DNA of 64,000 nucleotides from Leminorella grimontii ATCC 33999 = DSM 5078 (GTDB lineage: Bacteria; Pseudomonadota; Gammaproteobacteria; Enterobacterales; Enterobacteriaceae): assembly GCF_000439085.1 (NCBI RefSeq), contig NZ_AUUA01000001.1, positions 186,001-250,000 on the forward strand, read 5' to 3'. How positions within the stretch are numbered: position 1 is the first letter of the stretch; each line of letters starts with the position of its first letter. A program made the position numbers and the translations under genes. The notes beneath the pieces were generated by a model. That model was not told where the DNA came from. It saw only the letters and a program-made list of their open reading frames with translations, and made no database searches. This document shows positions 1 to 9,442 of the stretch, piece after piece.

Positions 1-1
1 G

Positions 2-1501
2 CTAACGCTGGGTATGGCGTTTTTGCTGGCAGTCATGGAGTCGGTGTATGTGCTGACGGGTAAGCAAATCTATAAAGATATGACCAGGTTCTGGGGCAAG
101 TTATTCGGTATTAACTTTGCGCTGGGCGTGGCCACCGGCTTAACCATGGAATTCCAGTTTGGCACCAACTGGTCTTACTACTCCCACTACGTGGGAGATA
201 TTTTTGGCGCCCCGCTCGCCATTGAAGGCCTGATGGCGTTCTTCCTGGAGTCTACGCTGGTCGGCCTGTTCTTCTTCGGATGGGATCGTTTAAGCAAGGT
301 TCAGCACCTGGCGGTGACCTGGTTCGTGGCGTTGGGTTCCAACCTGTCCGCGCTGTGGATCCTTGTGGCCAACGGCTGGATGCAAAACCCGGTCGCCTCG
401 GAGTTCAATTTTGAAACCATGCGTATGGAAATGGTCAGCTTCGCCGAACTGGTGCTTAACCCGGTTGCGCAGGTGAAGTTTGTTCATACCGTCTCTGCTG
501 GTTATGTAACGGGCTCCATGTTCATTTTGGGCGTCAGCGCGTTCTATCTGCTGAAAAAGCGCGATTTGCCTTTCGCCAAGCGTTCGTTTGCTATCGCAGC
601 CTGCTTTGGCCTTGCGGCCACGCTGTCCGTTATCCTGTTAGGGGATGAGTCCGGTCGCGAACTGGGCGACGTGCAGCGCGTGAAGCTGGCGGCCATTGAA
701 GCCGAGTGGGATACGCAGCAGGCGCCCGCCAACTTCAACCTGATCAGTATTCCCGATCAGAAAGCAATGACGAACCACTACTCGATCGAAATCCCTTATG
801 CTCTCGGCATCATCGCGACTCGCTCTCTGGATACCGAAATTACCGGTATTAAAGATCTGTTGGTAGAGAACGAGCAGCGCGTTCGTAACGGCATAACCGC
901 CTACCAGATGTTGGAGAAGCTGCGTTCCGGCAATACCGACCCGACGGTGCGCAGCGCGTTTGAGCAGAGTAAGAAAGATCTGGGCTACGGCATCCTGTTG
1001 AGCACGCATGCCAAAGACATGAATAACGCGACGGAAGATGAAATCAAGGCGGCCGCTCAGAGCACTATTCCTGAAGTCGCTCCGCTGTATTACTCTTTCC
1101 GTCTGATGGTAGGCTGCGGCTTCCTGATGCTTATCATTGTTCTGTTCTCGGTCTACCACGTGCTGAAAAACCGCATCGGCGAGAAGCCTTGGCTGCTACG
1201 TCTGGCGATGTATGGTATTCCGCTGCCGTGGATTGCCTGTGAAGCAGGGTGGTTTGTCGCCGAATACGGTCGTCAACCTTGGGCCATTGCGGACGTTCTG
1301 CCCATCGGCGCAGCGACGTCAGCGTTGACCACCGGCGACCTCTGGTTCTCAATCATCCTGATTTGCGGACTGTATACGCTGTTCTTAATCGCTGAAATGT
1401 ATCTGATGTTTAAATATGCGCGTTTGGGGCCGAGCAGCCTGAAAACCGGACGCTACCATTTTGAACAGAGCAGCGCGGCATTAGCGCAAGACGCACGGTA
1501 A
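2..1501 (+). CDS. cydA: Cytochrome bd-I ubiquinol oxidase subunit I (5'-truncated by window edge)
   Basis: Catalytic subunit of the cytochrome bd quinol oxidase, an inner-membrane complex that reduces oxygen to water at low oxygen tension. The reading frame is open from base 2. By comparison with E. coli CydA, about 24 N-terminal residues, including the first haem ligand (His19), lie outside the window. Visible family marks are the [11 protein letters not shown] helix with the two haem-channel glutamates, the VKFVHT segment with the axial His of b558, the quinol-binding Q-loop around [15 protein letters not shown], and the RLMVGCGF Met ligand. The C-terminal [11 protein letters not shown] is nearly the E. 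coli end. cydB follows after 14 bases with its own ribosome binding site. Confidence 0.98.
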   Translation, partial: LTLGMAFLLAVMESVYVLTGKQIYKDMTRFWGKLFGINFALGVATGLTMEFQFGTNWSYYSHYVGDIFGAPLAIEGLMAFFLESTLVGLFFFGWDRLSKVQHLAVTWFVALGSNLSALWILVANGWMQNPVASEFNFETMRMEMVSFAELVLNPVAQVKFVHTVSAGYVTGSMFILGVSAFYLLKKRDLPFAKRSFAIAACFGLAATLSVILLGDESGRELGDVQRVKLAAIEAEWDTQQAPANFNLISIPDQKAMTNHYSIEIPYALGIIATRSLDTEITGIKDLLVENEQRVRNGITAYQMLEKLRSGNTDPTVRSAFEQSKKDLGYGILLSTHAKDMNNATEDEIKAAAQSTIPEVAPLYYSFRLMVGCGFLMLIIVLFSVYHVLKNRIGEKPWLLRLAMYGIPLPWIACEAGWFVAEYGRQPWAIADVLPIGAATSALTTGDLWFSIILICGLYTLFLIAEMYLMFKYARLGPSSLKTGRYHFEQSSAALAQDAR

Positions 1502-1515
1502 ACAGGAGTCCAGTC

Positions 1516-2655
1516 ATGTTAGATTACGATACACTACGATTTATCTGGTGGCTGCTGGTCGGCGTGCTGCTGGTTGGCTTTGCCATTACTGACGGTTTTG
1601 ATATGGGCGTGGGTATTCTGGTTCCTATCATCGGTAAAACCAATACCGAGCGCCGCATCATGATCAACAGCATTGCGCCGCACTGGGACGGAAACCAGGT
1701 ATGGCTCATCACCGCCGGCGGCGCGCTGTTTGCCGCCTGGCCACAGGCGTATGCGGCCGCGTTCTCCGGCTTCTACGTTGCGATGATTCTGGTGCTGGCG
1801 TCATTGTTCTTCCGCCCGGTAGGCTTTGACTATCGCGGAAAGATCGACGATTCGCGCTGGCGCACCCTATGGGATTACGGCATTTTCCTCGGCAGCTTCG
1901 TTCCTGCGCTGGTTTTCGGCGTGGCGTTCGGCAACTTGCTGCAGGGCGTGCCGTTCACCATGAACAGCATGTCGCACTTGAGCTATGAAGGTAACTTCTT
2001 CCAGCTGCTTAACCCGTTTGCCCTGATTGCCGGCATCGTTAGCCTGATGATGTTGATTACTCAAGGCGCCGCGTGGCTGCAGATGAAGACGACCGCAGAG
2101 CTTCGCCTGCGCGCCCGCGCCGCAACGCAAATCTGTGCGTTGGTAGTGCTGGTGGCCTTCGCTGCGGCGGGCGTTTGGGTGGTTTACTATATGGATGGCT
2201 ATGTGGTGACGTCGGTACTGGATCACACCGCGCCGTCTAACCCGATCAATAAGGAAGTCGCTCATCAGGCAGGCGCTTGGCTGGCGAATTACAACAGCTA
2301 TCCCATCCTGTGGGCTATCCCCGCTTTGGGCGTTGTACTTCCGCTTCTGACCATCATTGCTTCCCGCATGAACAGCGGCGGCATGGCGTTCCTGTTCTCA
2401 TCGCTGACGATGGCGTGCGTTATCTTTACGGCTGGGATCACCATGTTCCCGTTCATTATGCCGTCAAGCATTAACCCGAACGTCAGCCTGACGATGTGGG
2501 ATGCGACTTCCAGCCACCTGACGCTGACCGTGATGACGTTTGTAGCGCTGGTGTTCGTTCCGATCGTACTTATCTATACGCTTTGGAGCTACATCAAGAT
2601 GTTTGGCCGTCTCGATAAGAAACATATCGAAGACAACCATGCGTCACTGTATTGA
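1516..2655 (+). CDS. cydB: Cytochrome bd-I ubiquinol oxidase subunit II
   Basis: Second large subunit of cytochrome bd, needed for haem insertion and stability of the oxidase. At 379 residues it has the length of the E. coli protein. It opens with MLDYDTLRFIWW and has the conserved ITDGFDMGVG and APHWDGNQVWLITAGGALFAAWP segments followed by a series of hydrophobic helices. The ATG is preceded by AACAGGAG. It lies between cydA and cydX in the standard operon order. Confidence 0.98.
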   Translation: MLDYDTLRFIWWLLVGVLLVGFAITDGFDMGVGILVPIIGKTNTERRIMINSIAPHWDGNQVWLITAGGALFAAWPQAYAAAFSGFYVAMILVLASLFFRPVGFDYRGKIDDSRWRTLWDYGIFLGSFVPALVFGVAFGNLLQGVPFTMNSMSHLSYEGNFFQLLNPFALIAGIVSLMMLITQGAAWLQMKTTAELRLRARAATQICALVVLVAFAAAGVWVVYYMDGYVVTSVLDHTAPSNPINKEVAHQAGAWLANYNSYPILWAIPALGVVLPLLTIIASRMNSGGMAFLFSSLTMACVIFTAGITMFPFIMPSSINPNVSLTMWDATSSHLTLTVMTFVALVFVPIVLIYTLWSYIKMFGRLDKKHIEDNHASLY

Positions 2656-2678
2656 TACCAACGATAAGGAGCAAAACA

Positions 2679-2783
2679 ATGTGGTATTTCGCCTGGAGTC
2701 TCGGTACTTTGTTTGCCTGTGCTTGTGGTATCATCGGTGCAGTATGGTATGAAACCAACAACGGGAATGACGATCAAAAATAA
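2679..2783 (+). CDS. cydX: Cytochrome bd-I small subunit CydX
   Basis: A 34-codon gene encoding the single-helix CydX subunit, which stabilises the haems of cytochrome bd. The product begins MWYFAWSLGTLFACACGI and keeps the conserved WYFAW-LG start and the VWYE segment, followed by a short polar tail. AAGGAG lies 8 bases before the ATG. Its stop codon shares one base with the ybgE start (TAATG), implying translational coupling. Confidence 0.96.
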   Translation: MWYFAWSLGTLFACACGIIGAVWYETNNGNDDQK

Positions 2784-3076
2784 TGGGTACTGTGTTCGAT
2801 AAACTGTACGCTGTTATGGATAAGGGCCCGTTACGGGCTCTTTCTTTAATATTAGCGTTCGCTTTGGCGTTTTGCGTGTTCTGGGATCCGACCCGCTTTG
2901 CGGCGAAAACCAGTTCTATTGCTATCTGGCAGAGCTATCTTATTATGTGGGCTATCTGCGCCGGCGTTATTCACGGGGTTGGGTTCAGGCCGCGAAAAAC
3001 GCGCTGGAAGGCTTTTTTCACGCCGCTTCCCGCAGTTGCGATCTTGATCGCAGGGCTCGCCTACTTTTTGGCATAA
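2783..3076 (+). CDS. ybgE: Cyd operon membrane protein YbgE
   Basis: Small inner-membrane protein of 97 residues, always found behind cydX in enterobacteria. Its role is uncertain; it is part of the cyd operon but not an essential oxidase subunit. Three hydrophobic stretches can be seen (about residues 18-34, 45-65 and 78-95), and the sequence WDPTRFA is typical. It starts inside the cydX stop codon and is followed by a perfect hairpin terminator that ends the cyd transcript. Confidence 0.93.
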   Translation: MGTVFDKLYAVMDKGPLRALSLILAFALAFCVFWDPTRFAAKTSSIAIWQSYLIMWAICAGVIHGVGFRPRKTRWKAFFTPLPAVAILIAGLAYFLA

Positions 3077-3096
3077 TCTGCCTCGCAAAATGAGGA

Positions 3097-3133
3097 AAAA
3101 TAATTCTCGGCTTTGTTGACTGAGAATTATTTT
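3097..3133 (+). terminator. Rho-independent terminator after cydABX-ybgE
   Basis: Perfect 12-bp inverted repeat AAAATAATTCTC / GAGAATTATTTT around a 13-base loop, ending in a run of T. It separates the cyd operon from the ybgC-tol operon. Confidence 0.8.
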
Positions 3134-3224
3134 AGCCTACGCGCTTTCTTCCCATTCCCAAGCGGTTTTCACTTGCGTATAGTATCAACTGTTTAGTGCT
3201 ACAGTCAGAAACACTGGAAATATC

Positions 3225-3629
3225 GTGAGTAACTCGCTGTTCCGTTGGCCCGTTCGGGTCTACTTTGAAGACACTGATGCAGGTGGGGTGGTTTATCACG
3301 CCCGCTACGTGGCTTTTTATGAAAGAGCGCGCACTGAGATGCTGCGCCAATACAATTATAATCAGCAGCAGTTGCTGAGTGAGCATGTCGCTTTCGCCGT
3401 TCGCCGTATGGCCGTTGAGTATCTGTTTCCCGCTCGTCTTGATGACCTGCTGGAAGTTGAAACTGAAATTGTTGCTATCGGTGGCGCATCCCTTACGTTT
3501 GCACAACGCATCTTCGACCAGAATGGCAAATTATTAAGCCAGGCCGATGTGCTAGTCGCATGTGTTGATTCACGCCTGATGAAGCCGGCAAAGCTTCCCA
3601 GGTCTATTGTCGCGGAGTTAAAGAAGTGA
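3225..3629 (+). CDS. ybgC: Acyl-CoA thioesterase YbgC (Tol-Pal-associated)
   Basis: Hot-dog-fold acyl-CoA thioesterase, 134 residues, first gene of the Tol-Pal operon. The catalytic signature [11 protein letters not shown] lies near residues 15-25, with the Asp that acts in thioester hydrolysis. The GTG start is chosen because the following sequence aligns with E. coli [19 protein letters not shown] from the first residue. The last codons overlap the tolQ start (GTGA), so the two are translationally coupled. Confidence 0.96.
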   Translation: MSNSLFRWPVRVYFEDTDAGGVVYHARYVAFYERARTEMLRQYNYNQQQLLSEHVAFAVRRMAVEYLFPARLDDLLEVETEIVAIGGASLTFAQRIFDQNGKLLSQADVLVACVDSRLMKPAKLPRSIVAELKK

Positions 3630-4309
3630 CCGACATGAATATTCTTAGCCTGTTTCTTGAGGCTAGCCTGCTCGTAAAAATTGTTATGTTGATTCTGATC
3701 GGATTCTCGATTGCCTCTTGGGCCATCATTATTCAGCGCACGCGAATATTGAGCACCGCCCGCCGAGAAGCCGAGGCGTTTGAAGACAAGTTCTGGTCCG
3801 GTATCGATCTGTCTCGCCTGTATCAGGAAAGCAACAACCGCCGCGATGAGCTGGCGGGTTCCGAGCAAATTTTCTACTCCGGCTTTAAAGAGTTTGCCCG
3901 CCTGCACCGCGCCAATACTCATGCGCCAGAGGCCGCCATTGAGGGCGCGACTCGTGCTATGCGTCTGTCTCTCAACCGCGAGCTTGAAAATCTGGAAAAC
4001 CACATTCCTTTCTTGGGCGTCGTGGGTTCTATTAGTCCGTATATCGGCCTGTTCGGTACGGTATGGGGCATCATGCACTCGTTTATTGCGCTGGGCGCGG
4101 TAAAGCAGGCGACGCTGCAAATGGTGGCGCCGGGTATTGCCGAAGCGCTGATTGCGACGGCAATCGGCCTGTTCGCCGCTATTCCTGCGGTTATGGCCCA
4201 CAACCGTCTTAGCCTGCGGGTATTTAAGCTCGAGCAGAACTACGACAACTTTATGGAAGAATTTACGACGATTCTCCACCGTCAGGCGTTCTCAACCGAG
4301 AATAAATAG
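3626..4309 (+). CDS. tolQ: Tol-Pal system protein TolQ
   Basis: Inner-membrane ion-channel subunit of the Tol-Pal machine (MotA/TolQ/ExbB family), which uses the proton motive force with TolR to energise TolA and constrict the outer membrane at division. At 227 residues it has three membrane helices; the conserved [17 protein letters not shown] and [21 protein letters not shown] stretches form the channel. The start used is the GTG overlapping the ybgC stop, giving MTDMNIL as in E. coli; an ATG 9 bases later is an alternative. Confidence 0.97.
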   Translation: MTDMNILSLFLEASLLVKIVMLILIGFSIASWAIIIQRTRILSTARREAEAFEDKFWSGIDLSRLYQESNNRRDELAGSEQIFYSGFKEFARLHRANTHAPEAAIEGATRAMRLSLNRELENLENHIPFLGVVGSISPYIGLFGTVWGIMHSFIALGAVKQATLQMVAPGIAEALIATAIGLFAAIPAVMAHNRLSLRVFKLEQNYDNFMEEFTTILHRQAFSTENK

Positions 4310-4324
4310 GGTTAGGAGGTAAAC

Positions 4325-4756
4325 GTGGCGTATAAACGTTCTTCCCGACGCGGCACGGGTAAACCCGCCGAGATAAATATTGTTCCGCTTTTGGACGTAC
4401 TGCTTGTGTTGCTGTTGATTTTTATGGCAACAGCACCGATCATAACCCAAAGCGTTGAAGTCGACCTTCCGGAAGCGACCGACTCTAAAACCGTCTCGAC
4501 GGACAACAAGCCGCCGGTGATTGTCGAAGTGTCAGGCGTAGGGCAGTACACGCTGGTGATTGATAAGGACAGAATGCCTCAGCTTCCGGAGCAGCAGGTC
4601 GTAGCCGAAGTCGAGCGCATTCATAAAGAAGATCCGAAAACGGTCTTTTTGATTGGCGGTGCGAAAGAGGTGCCTTACGATGAGGTTATCAAGGCGCTTA
4701 ATATGCTGCATCGCGCCGGCGTCACGTCCGTTGGGTTGATGACTCAGCCGATATGA
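4325..4756 (+). CDS. tolR: Tol-Pal system protein TolR
   Basis: TolQ partner, ExbD/TolR family, 143 residues: short cytoplasmic start, one membrane helix and a periplasmic domain. The helix carries the essential proton-carrying Asp in NIVPLLDVLLVLLLIFMAT, and the periplasmic part ends in the conserved VTSVGLMTQP. It begins with GTG behind a strong GGAGGT. Confidence 0.97.
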   Translation: MAYKRSSRRGTGKPAEINIVPLLDVLLVLLLIFMATAPIITQSVEVDLPEATDSKTVSTDNKPPVIVEVSGVGQYTLVIDKDRMPQLPEQQVVAEVERIHKEDPKTVFLIGGAKEVPYDEVIKALNMLHRAGVTSVGLMTQPI

Positions 4757-4790
4757 TTGCGCTGCTAACGTAATTACTCCGCTTTTAAAC

Positions 4791-4811
4791 AACGCCGACG
4801 CGATCGGCGTT
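4791..4811. other. 8-bp inverted repeat between tolR and tolA
   Basis: AACGCCGA, 5-base loop, TCGGCGTT: a perfect 8-bp stem in the 104-base gap between tolR and tolA. There is no T-run, so it is not a standard terminator. It may protect or partly attenuate the mRNA ahead of tolA; its role is not known. Confidence 0.4.
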
Positions 4812-4860
4812 TGAAAGCAGATGGATTGCGGTTTTTTAATCAGTTTTTTGGAAGCCTCAA

Positions 4861-5862
4861 GTGGGAAAGAATACAGAGCATAACGATAAGCTAAATCGCT
4901 CCGTAATGGCGTCGATCGTTTTGCATATTGTGGTTATCGGCCTGTTGGCCGTAGGCGCATTTATGCAAAAAGATGCGCTGTTTGGCGGCGGAGGCGGCGG
5001 TTCTGTTATTGACGCAGTGATGGTCGATCCCAACATGATGGCCCAGCAGGCCGAGCGGGTGCAGCAGCAAAAGCTGGACGCGCAAAGGGCGGAAAAGCTG
5101 CGCGATCAGGAGGCTAAACGTCAGGCTGAAGAGCTTAAACAGCAGCAGGCTGCGGAGCAGAAGCGCCTGAAAGAGGCGGAGAAAGATCGTCTGAAGGCGC
5201 AGGAAGAGACCAGAAAGCAGCAAGAACAGCAAAAGCTTGCCGAGCAGGAAGCGAAGAAGGCGGAAGCGGCCAAGAAGCAGGCCGAAGCCGACGCCGCTAA
5301 GGCAAAGGCTGACGCCGAGGCTCAAAAACAGGCCGCCGCTGCCGCTGAGGCGAAGAAGCAGCAGGCTGAGGCCGACGCGAAGAAGGCTCAAGAGGCTAAG
5401 CAAAAGGCTGAAGCGGAAGCTAAGGCAAAAGCCGATGCAGAAGCGAAAGCTAAAGCCGAGGCGGCCGCCAAAGCCAAGGCGGATGCCGAAGCGGCCCAGA
5501 AGGTCGACGATATCTTCGGCGGCTTGGCGTCCGATAAGAATGCGCCTTCCGCTAACGGCGCGTCCGGCGGCGGTAACAAGGCAGGGGCCAGCGGGCCTGA
5601 AGTCGATGCCTATATGGCGCAGGTTCGCGGCGCTATCATGAACAAATTTATCGATCCTCAGCTGTATAAGGGAAAAACCTGTACGCTGAGGGTTAAGCTG
5701 GCGCCGGACGGCACGCTCTTTAGCGTTCAGGCAGAAAGCGGCGACGCAACGCTGTGCCAGGTCGCGATCATGGCGGCCAAGCAGGCCAAGATCCCCAAAC
5801 CGCCGTCAACGGCGGTTTATGAGAAGTTTAAAAACGCGCTGGTTGATTTTCAGCCGAAATAA
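4861..5862 (+). CDS. tolA: Cell envelope integrity protein TolA
   Basis: Periplasm-spanning link between TolQR in the inner membrane and Pal/TolB at the outer membrane. It has a short cytoplasmic start and one membrane helix (about 15-37), then a Gly-rich hinge (FGGGGGGS). A long Ala/Lys/Glu/Gln-rich helical domain II follows (about 60-215), then VDDIFGGLAS and the C-terminal domain III with the disulphide pair in KTCTLRVKLAPDG and ATLCQ. At 333 residues it is clearly shorter than E. coli TolA (421), the loss being in the helical domain. The GTG start gives MGKNTEHNDKLNRS, matching MSKATEQNDKLKR. Confidence 0.95.
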   Translation: MGKNTEHNDKLNRSVMASIVLHIVVIGLLAVGAFMQKDALFGGGGGGSVIDAVMVDPNMMAQQAERVQQQKLDAQRAEKLRDQEAKRQAEELKQQQAAEQKRLKEAEKDRLKAQEETRKQQEQQKLAEQEAKKAEAAKKQAEADAAKAKADAEAQKQAAAAAEAKKQQAEADAKKAQEAKQKAEAEAKAKADAEAKAKAEAAAKAKADAEAAQKVDDIFGGLASDKNAPSANGASGGGNKAGASGPEVDAYMAQVRGAIMNKFIDPQLYKGKTCTLRVKLAPDGTLFSVQAESGDATLCQVAIMAAKQAKIPKPPSTAVYEKFKNALVDFQPK

Positions 5863-5988
5863 GGTTGGTTGAGATAACTGCGACTTGATTTAATGCGCGT
5901 TATAACCAATAGTTGATGAGCTTAGCGATATCGCTTTGTTAGTAAACAGCAAATTATCGAGGCCAGGGGCTAAGATAAGGGAGAAAAC

Positions 5989-7281
5989 ATGAAGCATGCA
6001 TTTCGATTAGCGATGGGACTGCTTATTCTATGGACTTCCGTGCTGCACGCGGAAGTCAGGATCCTGATTGACGGTGGCGTAGACTCAGCTCGCCCGATCG
6101 GCGTTGTTCCGTTTAAATGGACCGGCAGCGGCTCAATGCCTGAAGACATTGGCGATATCATCGCATCCGACTTACGAAACAGCGGAAAATTCAATCCGCT
6201 GCCTGCGTCTAAAAACCCCCAGTCGCCGACCACCGTGTCAGAAGTGACGCCGGCCGCGTGGTCTGCGTTGGGCATTAGCGCCGTAGTGGTGGGGCAGGTT
6301 CAGCCAAGCGCCAACGGCGGCTATCTGATTTCTTACCAGCTGGTGGATACCTCTTCTGCTACGCCGACGGTGCTGGTTCAAAGCCAGTTCCCAGTGACCA
6401 AGCAGTGGCTGCGCTACGCGGCCCACACCGCCAGCGACGGCATTTTTGAAAAGCTAACCGGCATCAAGGGCGTATTCCGTACGCGTATTGCCTATATCGT
6501 ACAGAAGAGCGGCGGGCAGTTCCCCTATGAGCTGCAGGTTGCCGACTACGACGGTTTTAACAAGTTTACCGTTCGCCGCGCCTCTCAGCCGTTGATGTCT
6601 CCGGCCTGGTCGCCGGACGGCAGCAAAATCGCCTATGTTACCTTTGAAAGCGGACGTTCTGAGCTGGTAGTGCAGACGCTGTCTAACGGCGCTACCCGCA
6701 GCATCGCCTCTTTCCCGCGCCACAACGGTGCGCCGGCCTTCTCGCCGGATGGCTCCAAGCTTGCGTTTGCACTATCAAAAGACGGCAGCCTGAACCTGTA
6801 CGTGATGAATCTGGCTTCCGGGCAGATCTCTCAGGTGACCCGCAGCCGCAGCAACGATACCGAACCTTCATGGTATCCGGATAACCAGACTCTGGCCTAT
6901 ACTTCGGACCAGGGCGGTCGCCCACAAATTTATAAAGTGAATATTAACGGCGGTGCTCCGGCTCGCGTTTCCTGGGAAGGCGCTCAGAACCAAGACACGG
7001 ACGTGTCACCAGACGGTAAGTTTATGGTGATGGTGAGCTCCGGCGGCGGTCAGCAGCACCTGTCTAAACTGGATCTGGACACGGGGGCGGTGCAAACATT
7101 GACCGATACCTTCCTGGATCAAACGCCCAGCATCGCGCCTAACGGTACTATGGTTATTTACAGCGCCTCTGAAGGGCTGAGTAGCGTATTACGTTTAGTT
7201 TCGACCGACGGGCGTTTTAAAGCGCGTCTGCCGGCAACCGATGGTCAGGTTAAATTCCCTGCCTGGTCGCCGTACCTGTGA
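5989..7281 (+). CDS. tolB: Tol-Pal system beta-propeller protein TolB
   Basis: Periplasmic protein that binds Pal and TolA. A signal peptide (about 1-21, ending VLHA) precedes an N-terminal domain and a six-bladed propeller made of repeats such as [21 protein letters not shown] and [16 protein letters not shown]. It has 430 residues, like the E. coli protein, and ends [16 protein letters not shown] precedes the ATG. The 126-base gap after tolA leaves room for a separate promoter, but I could not identify one with confidence. Confidence 0.98.
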   Translation: MKHAFRLAMGLLILWTSVLHAEVRILIDGGVDSARPIGVVPFKWTGSGSMPEDIGDIIASDLRNSGKFNPLPASKNPQSPTTVSEVTPAAWSALGISAVVVGQVQPSANGGYLISYQLVDTSSATPTVLVQSQFPVTKQWLRYAAHTASDGIFEKLTGIKGVFRTRIAYIVQKSGGQFPYELQVADYDGFNKFTVRRASQPLMSPAWSPDGSKIAYVTFESGRSELVVQTLSNGATRSIASFPRHNGAPAFSPDGSKLAFALSKDGSLNLYVMNLASGQISQVTRSRSNDTEPSWYPDNQTLAYTSDQGGRPQIYKVNINGGAPARVSWEGAQNQDTDVSPDGKFMVMVSSGGGQQHLSKLDLDTGAVQTLTDTFLDQTPSIAPNGTMVIYSASEGLSSVLRLVSTDGRFKARLPATDGQVKFPAWSPYL

Positions 7282-7336
7282 TGCTCATATAAAAAAAGTC
7301 TGTATTGCAACTTAATCTTGAATAGGATCGAAAATA

Positions 7337-7849
7337 ATGCAATTGAATAAAGTGGTTAAAGGCCTGATGCTTGCTCTTCCGATTATGGCGTTGGCCGCGT
7401 GTTCTTCTACCGACAGCAACTCTGACGGCAGCAATGGCAACGGCGGGCTGGGCGGTTACGGCAGCGGCAACGGCGGTTTTGGTTCCGGTGACGAGCAGGC
7501 ACGCCTGACGCTGCAACAGCTTCAGCAGCAGAACGTGGTTTACTTCGACTACGACCGCTACGACGTTCGCTCTGACTTCGCTCAGATGCTGGACGCTCAC
7601 GCGGCCTTCCTGCGCTCTAACCCGTCTTATAAAGTGACCATCGAAGGCCACGCGGACGAACGCGGTACGCCGGAATACAACATTGCGCTGGGCGAACGCC
7701 GCGCTAACGCCGTGAAGATGTACCTGCAGGGTAAAGGCGTACCGGGCGAGCAGATGTCTATCGTTTCCTACGGTAAAGAAAAGCCGGCAGTGCTGGGCCA
7801 TGACGAAGCGGCCTATTCTAAGAACCGCCGCGCCGTACTGGTCTACTAA
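7337..7849 (+). CDS. pal: Peptidoglycan-associated lipoprotein Pal
   Basis: Outer-membrane lipoprotein anchoring the envelope to peptidoglycan. The lipobox LAAC ends the signal peptide at Cys22. A Gly/Ser/Asn-rich linker follows, then an OmpA-like peptidoglycan-binding domain with [12 protein letters not shown] and [21 protein letters not shown]. It is 170 residues long and is followed after 9 bases by cpoB. Confidence 0.98.
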   Translation: MQLNKVVKGLMLALPIMALAACSSTDSNSDGSNGNGGLGGYGSGNGGFGSGDEQARLTLQQLQQQNVVYFDYDRYDVRSDFAQMLDAHAAFLRSNPSYKVTIEGHADERGTPEYNIALGERRANAVKMYLQGKGVPGEQMSIVSYGKEKPAVLGHDEAAYSKNRRAVLVY

Positions 7850-7858
7850 GAGAACGTC

Positions 7859-8608
7859 ATGAACGGTAATTTCAGATGTTGTGTACTCAGTCTGTCGTTA
7901 CTGGTCGGCATAGCGGCCCCCGTGGCCGCTATCGCCTCGTCAACGGACGACCGCATTACTCAGCTTGAGCGTATTTCCAACGCTCAGGGGCAGCTTCTGA
8001 CTCAGCTACAGCAGCAGCTGTCTGATTCGCAGCGCGATATCGATACGCTGCGCGGCCAGATCCAGACGAACCAGTATCAGCTTGAACAGATCGTTGAACG
8101 TCAGAAGATAATCCTGCAGCAAATTGATGAGCTGGGCAGCAAAGGGGCTTCTTCCTCTGCGTCTACCTCTACTTCCAACGGCAGCGCAGCGAGTTCAGCG
8201 TCTACGGGGGCTTCCTCTCCGGCGGCGTCAACCGGCAACGAGAAGCAGGACTACGACAACGCCGTTGCGATGGTGAACGATAAGTCCAAGACCGACAGCG
8301 CCATTAGCGCGTTTCAAGACTTTGTTAAGCGCTATCCAAAGTCTAGCTATCAATCCAACGCCAACTATTGGCTGGGGCAGTTGTTTTACAGCAAAGGTAA
8401 GAAGGACGATGCGTCTTACTACTATGCAACGGTAGTAAAAAACTATCCGAAATCTCCTAAGGCTTCCGAGTCGATGCTGAAAGTGGGTATTATCATGCAG
8501 GAGAAGGGCGATAAGGCCAGCGCCAAGGCGGTTTATCAGCGCGTGGTTTCCCTTTATCCGAATACTGCCATTGCTAAACAGGCTGAAAAGCGTCTGAGCG
8601 GGCTCTGA
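7859..8608 (+). CDS. cpoB: Cell division coordinator CpoB (YbgF)
   Basis: Periplasmic protein coordinating peptidoglycan synthesis by PBP1B with Tol-driven outer membrane constriction. A signal peptide (about 1-26) is followed by a trimerising coiled coil rich in Gln (about 33-80), a Ser/Ala/Thr-rich linker (about 97-124) and three TPR-like repeats to the end (for example FVKRYPKSSYQSNANYWLGQ). It has 249 residues and is the last protein gene of the Tol-Pal operon. Confidence 0.95.
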   Translation: MNGNFRCCVLSLSLLVGIAAPVAAIASSTDDRITQLERISNAQGQLLTQLQQQLSDSQRDIDTLRGQIQTNQYQLEQIVERQKIILQQIDELGSKGASSSASTSTSNGSAASSASTGASSPAASTGNEKQDYDNAVAMVNDKSKTDSAISAFQDFVKRYPKSSYQSNANYWLGQLFYSKGKKDDASYYYATVVKNYPKSPKASESMLKVGIIMQEKGDKASAKAVYQRVVSLYPNTAIAKQAEKRLSGL

Positions 8609-8703
8609 TCGCTATATTCTGCCTGATTTTTCGCCATAATTACCACGTTATGGCGGCTAGTGGCCAAATATCGGGCAGTTAAACAAAAAACGGAAAATTT
8701 TTG

Positions 8704-8731
8704 TTGCACACTTTTCTGAAGTCAGTAATAT
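8704..8731 (+). promoter_or_regulatory. Promoter of the tRNA-Lys pair
   Basis: TTGCAC (-35), 16 bases, TATA-type hexamer TAATAT (-10), followed by a GC-rich stretch AGGCCGCCG, as expected for a stringently controlled stable-RNA promoter. It lies about 40 bases before the first tRNA. Confidence 0.65.
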
Positions 8732-8772
8732 AGGCCGCCGTTGCCGGTGATAACGGCAGCCGTAACGTTTAA

Positions 8773-8848
8773 GGGTCGTTAGCTCAGTCGGTAGAGCAGT
8801 TGGCTTTTAACCAATTGGTCATAGGTTCGAATCCTATACGACCCACCA
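8773..8848 (+). tRNA. tRNA-Lys (anticodon UUU), copy 1
   Basis: A 76-base cloverleaf with acceptor stem GGGTCGT / ACGACCC, D-arm AGCTCAGTCGGTAGAGC, anticodon loop CTTTTAA with anticodon TTT, T-arm GGTTCGAATCC and an encoded CCA end. It sits in the same place as lysT of E. coli, directly downstream of cpoB. Confidence 0.98.
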
Positions 8849-8888
8849 TTCAAACGTTGCACTTAGAATTGAAAGATACTCTCAGCGA

Positions 8889-8964
8889 GGGTCGTTAGCT
8901 CAGTCGGTAGAGCAGTTGGCTTTTAACCAATTGGTCATAGGTTCGAATCCTATACGACCCACCA
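8889..8964 (+). tRNA. tRNA-Lys (anticodon UUU), copy 2
   Basis: Identical 76-base copy of the preceding tRNA-Lys, 40 bases downstream, in the same transcript, with encoded CCA. E. coli has Val and further Lys tRNAs in this cluster; here only two Lys genes remain. Confidence 0.98.
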
Positions 8965-8974
8965 TGCTGAATTG

Positions 8975-8996
8975 AAGCGCCGTAGGCGCTTTTTTT
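8975..8996 (+). terminator. Terminator of the tRNA-Lys transcript
   Basis: AGCGCC / GGCGCT stem around a GTA loop followed by seven T residues, directly after the second tRNA. Confidence 0.88.
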
Positions 8997-9141
8997 GTAT
9001 CCGTATTTCAGTCGCTGTCCTTCTCCTCGTTTCTTATCATTTCTGAAAATAGTTCATTCCTTATGTGACTTATAGTCCGTGGTGCGACTGTTGATAACGC
9101 GTCATGCTTATCGCCTTGTTTAATGATAAGGAGGTAATAAG

Positions 9142-9363
9142 ATGAACAACGTTGACTGGCATTCCGCCGACATCATTGCAGCGCTTAAAAAGAAAGGCAT
9201 GTCGTTGGCGAAAGTGTCCAGACAGGCTGGGCTGGCCTCTTCCACGCTGGCTAACGCGCTGGTGCGCCGCTGGCCGAAGGGAGAACGGCTGATTGCCGAG
9301 GCCTTGGGGATGGAGCCGAAGGATATTTGGCCTTCCAGATATATCCAATATCCGCAAGGCTGA
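9142..9363 (+). CDS. Ner/SfsB-like winged helix-turn-helix regulator
   Basis: 73-residue DNA-binding protein of the Ner family (phage Mu Ner; chromosomal Nlp/SfsB). It has the family pattern DWHSADIIAALKKKGMSLAKVSRQAGLASSTLANAL, with the HTH about residues 21-42, and then RWPKGERLIAEALG and the closing IWPSRY. A very strong TAAGGAGGT precedes the ATG. It is close to E. coli SfsB but lacks its C-terminal tail. Targets are unknown; it stands alone at the left edge of the accessory block. Confidence 0.85.
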   Translation: MNNVDWHSADIIAALKKKGMSLAKVSRQAGLASSTLANALVRRWPKGERLIAEALGMEPKDIWPSRYIQYPQG

Positions 9364-9442
9364 GCGCCTGACGGCCTCTTCCATGTCGCCGTTCAAACGT
9401 CTTGTGATAAAGTAGCGCCTATATTTCAAAAGGAACCAAACT

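Noticed and set aside
8773-9141. Prophage or integrative element at tRNA-Lys
   Set aside because: No integrase, no partial tRNA repeat and no phage genes in the window; the Ner-like gene is of the chromosomal SfsB type.
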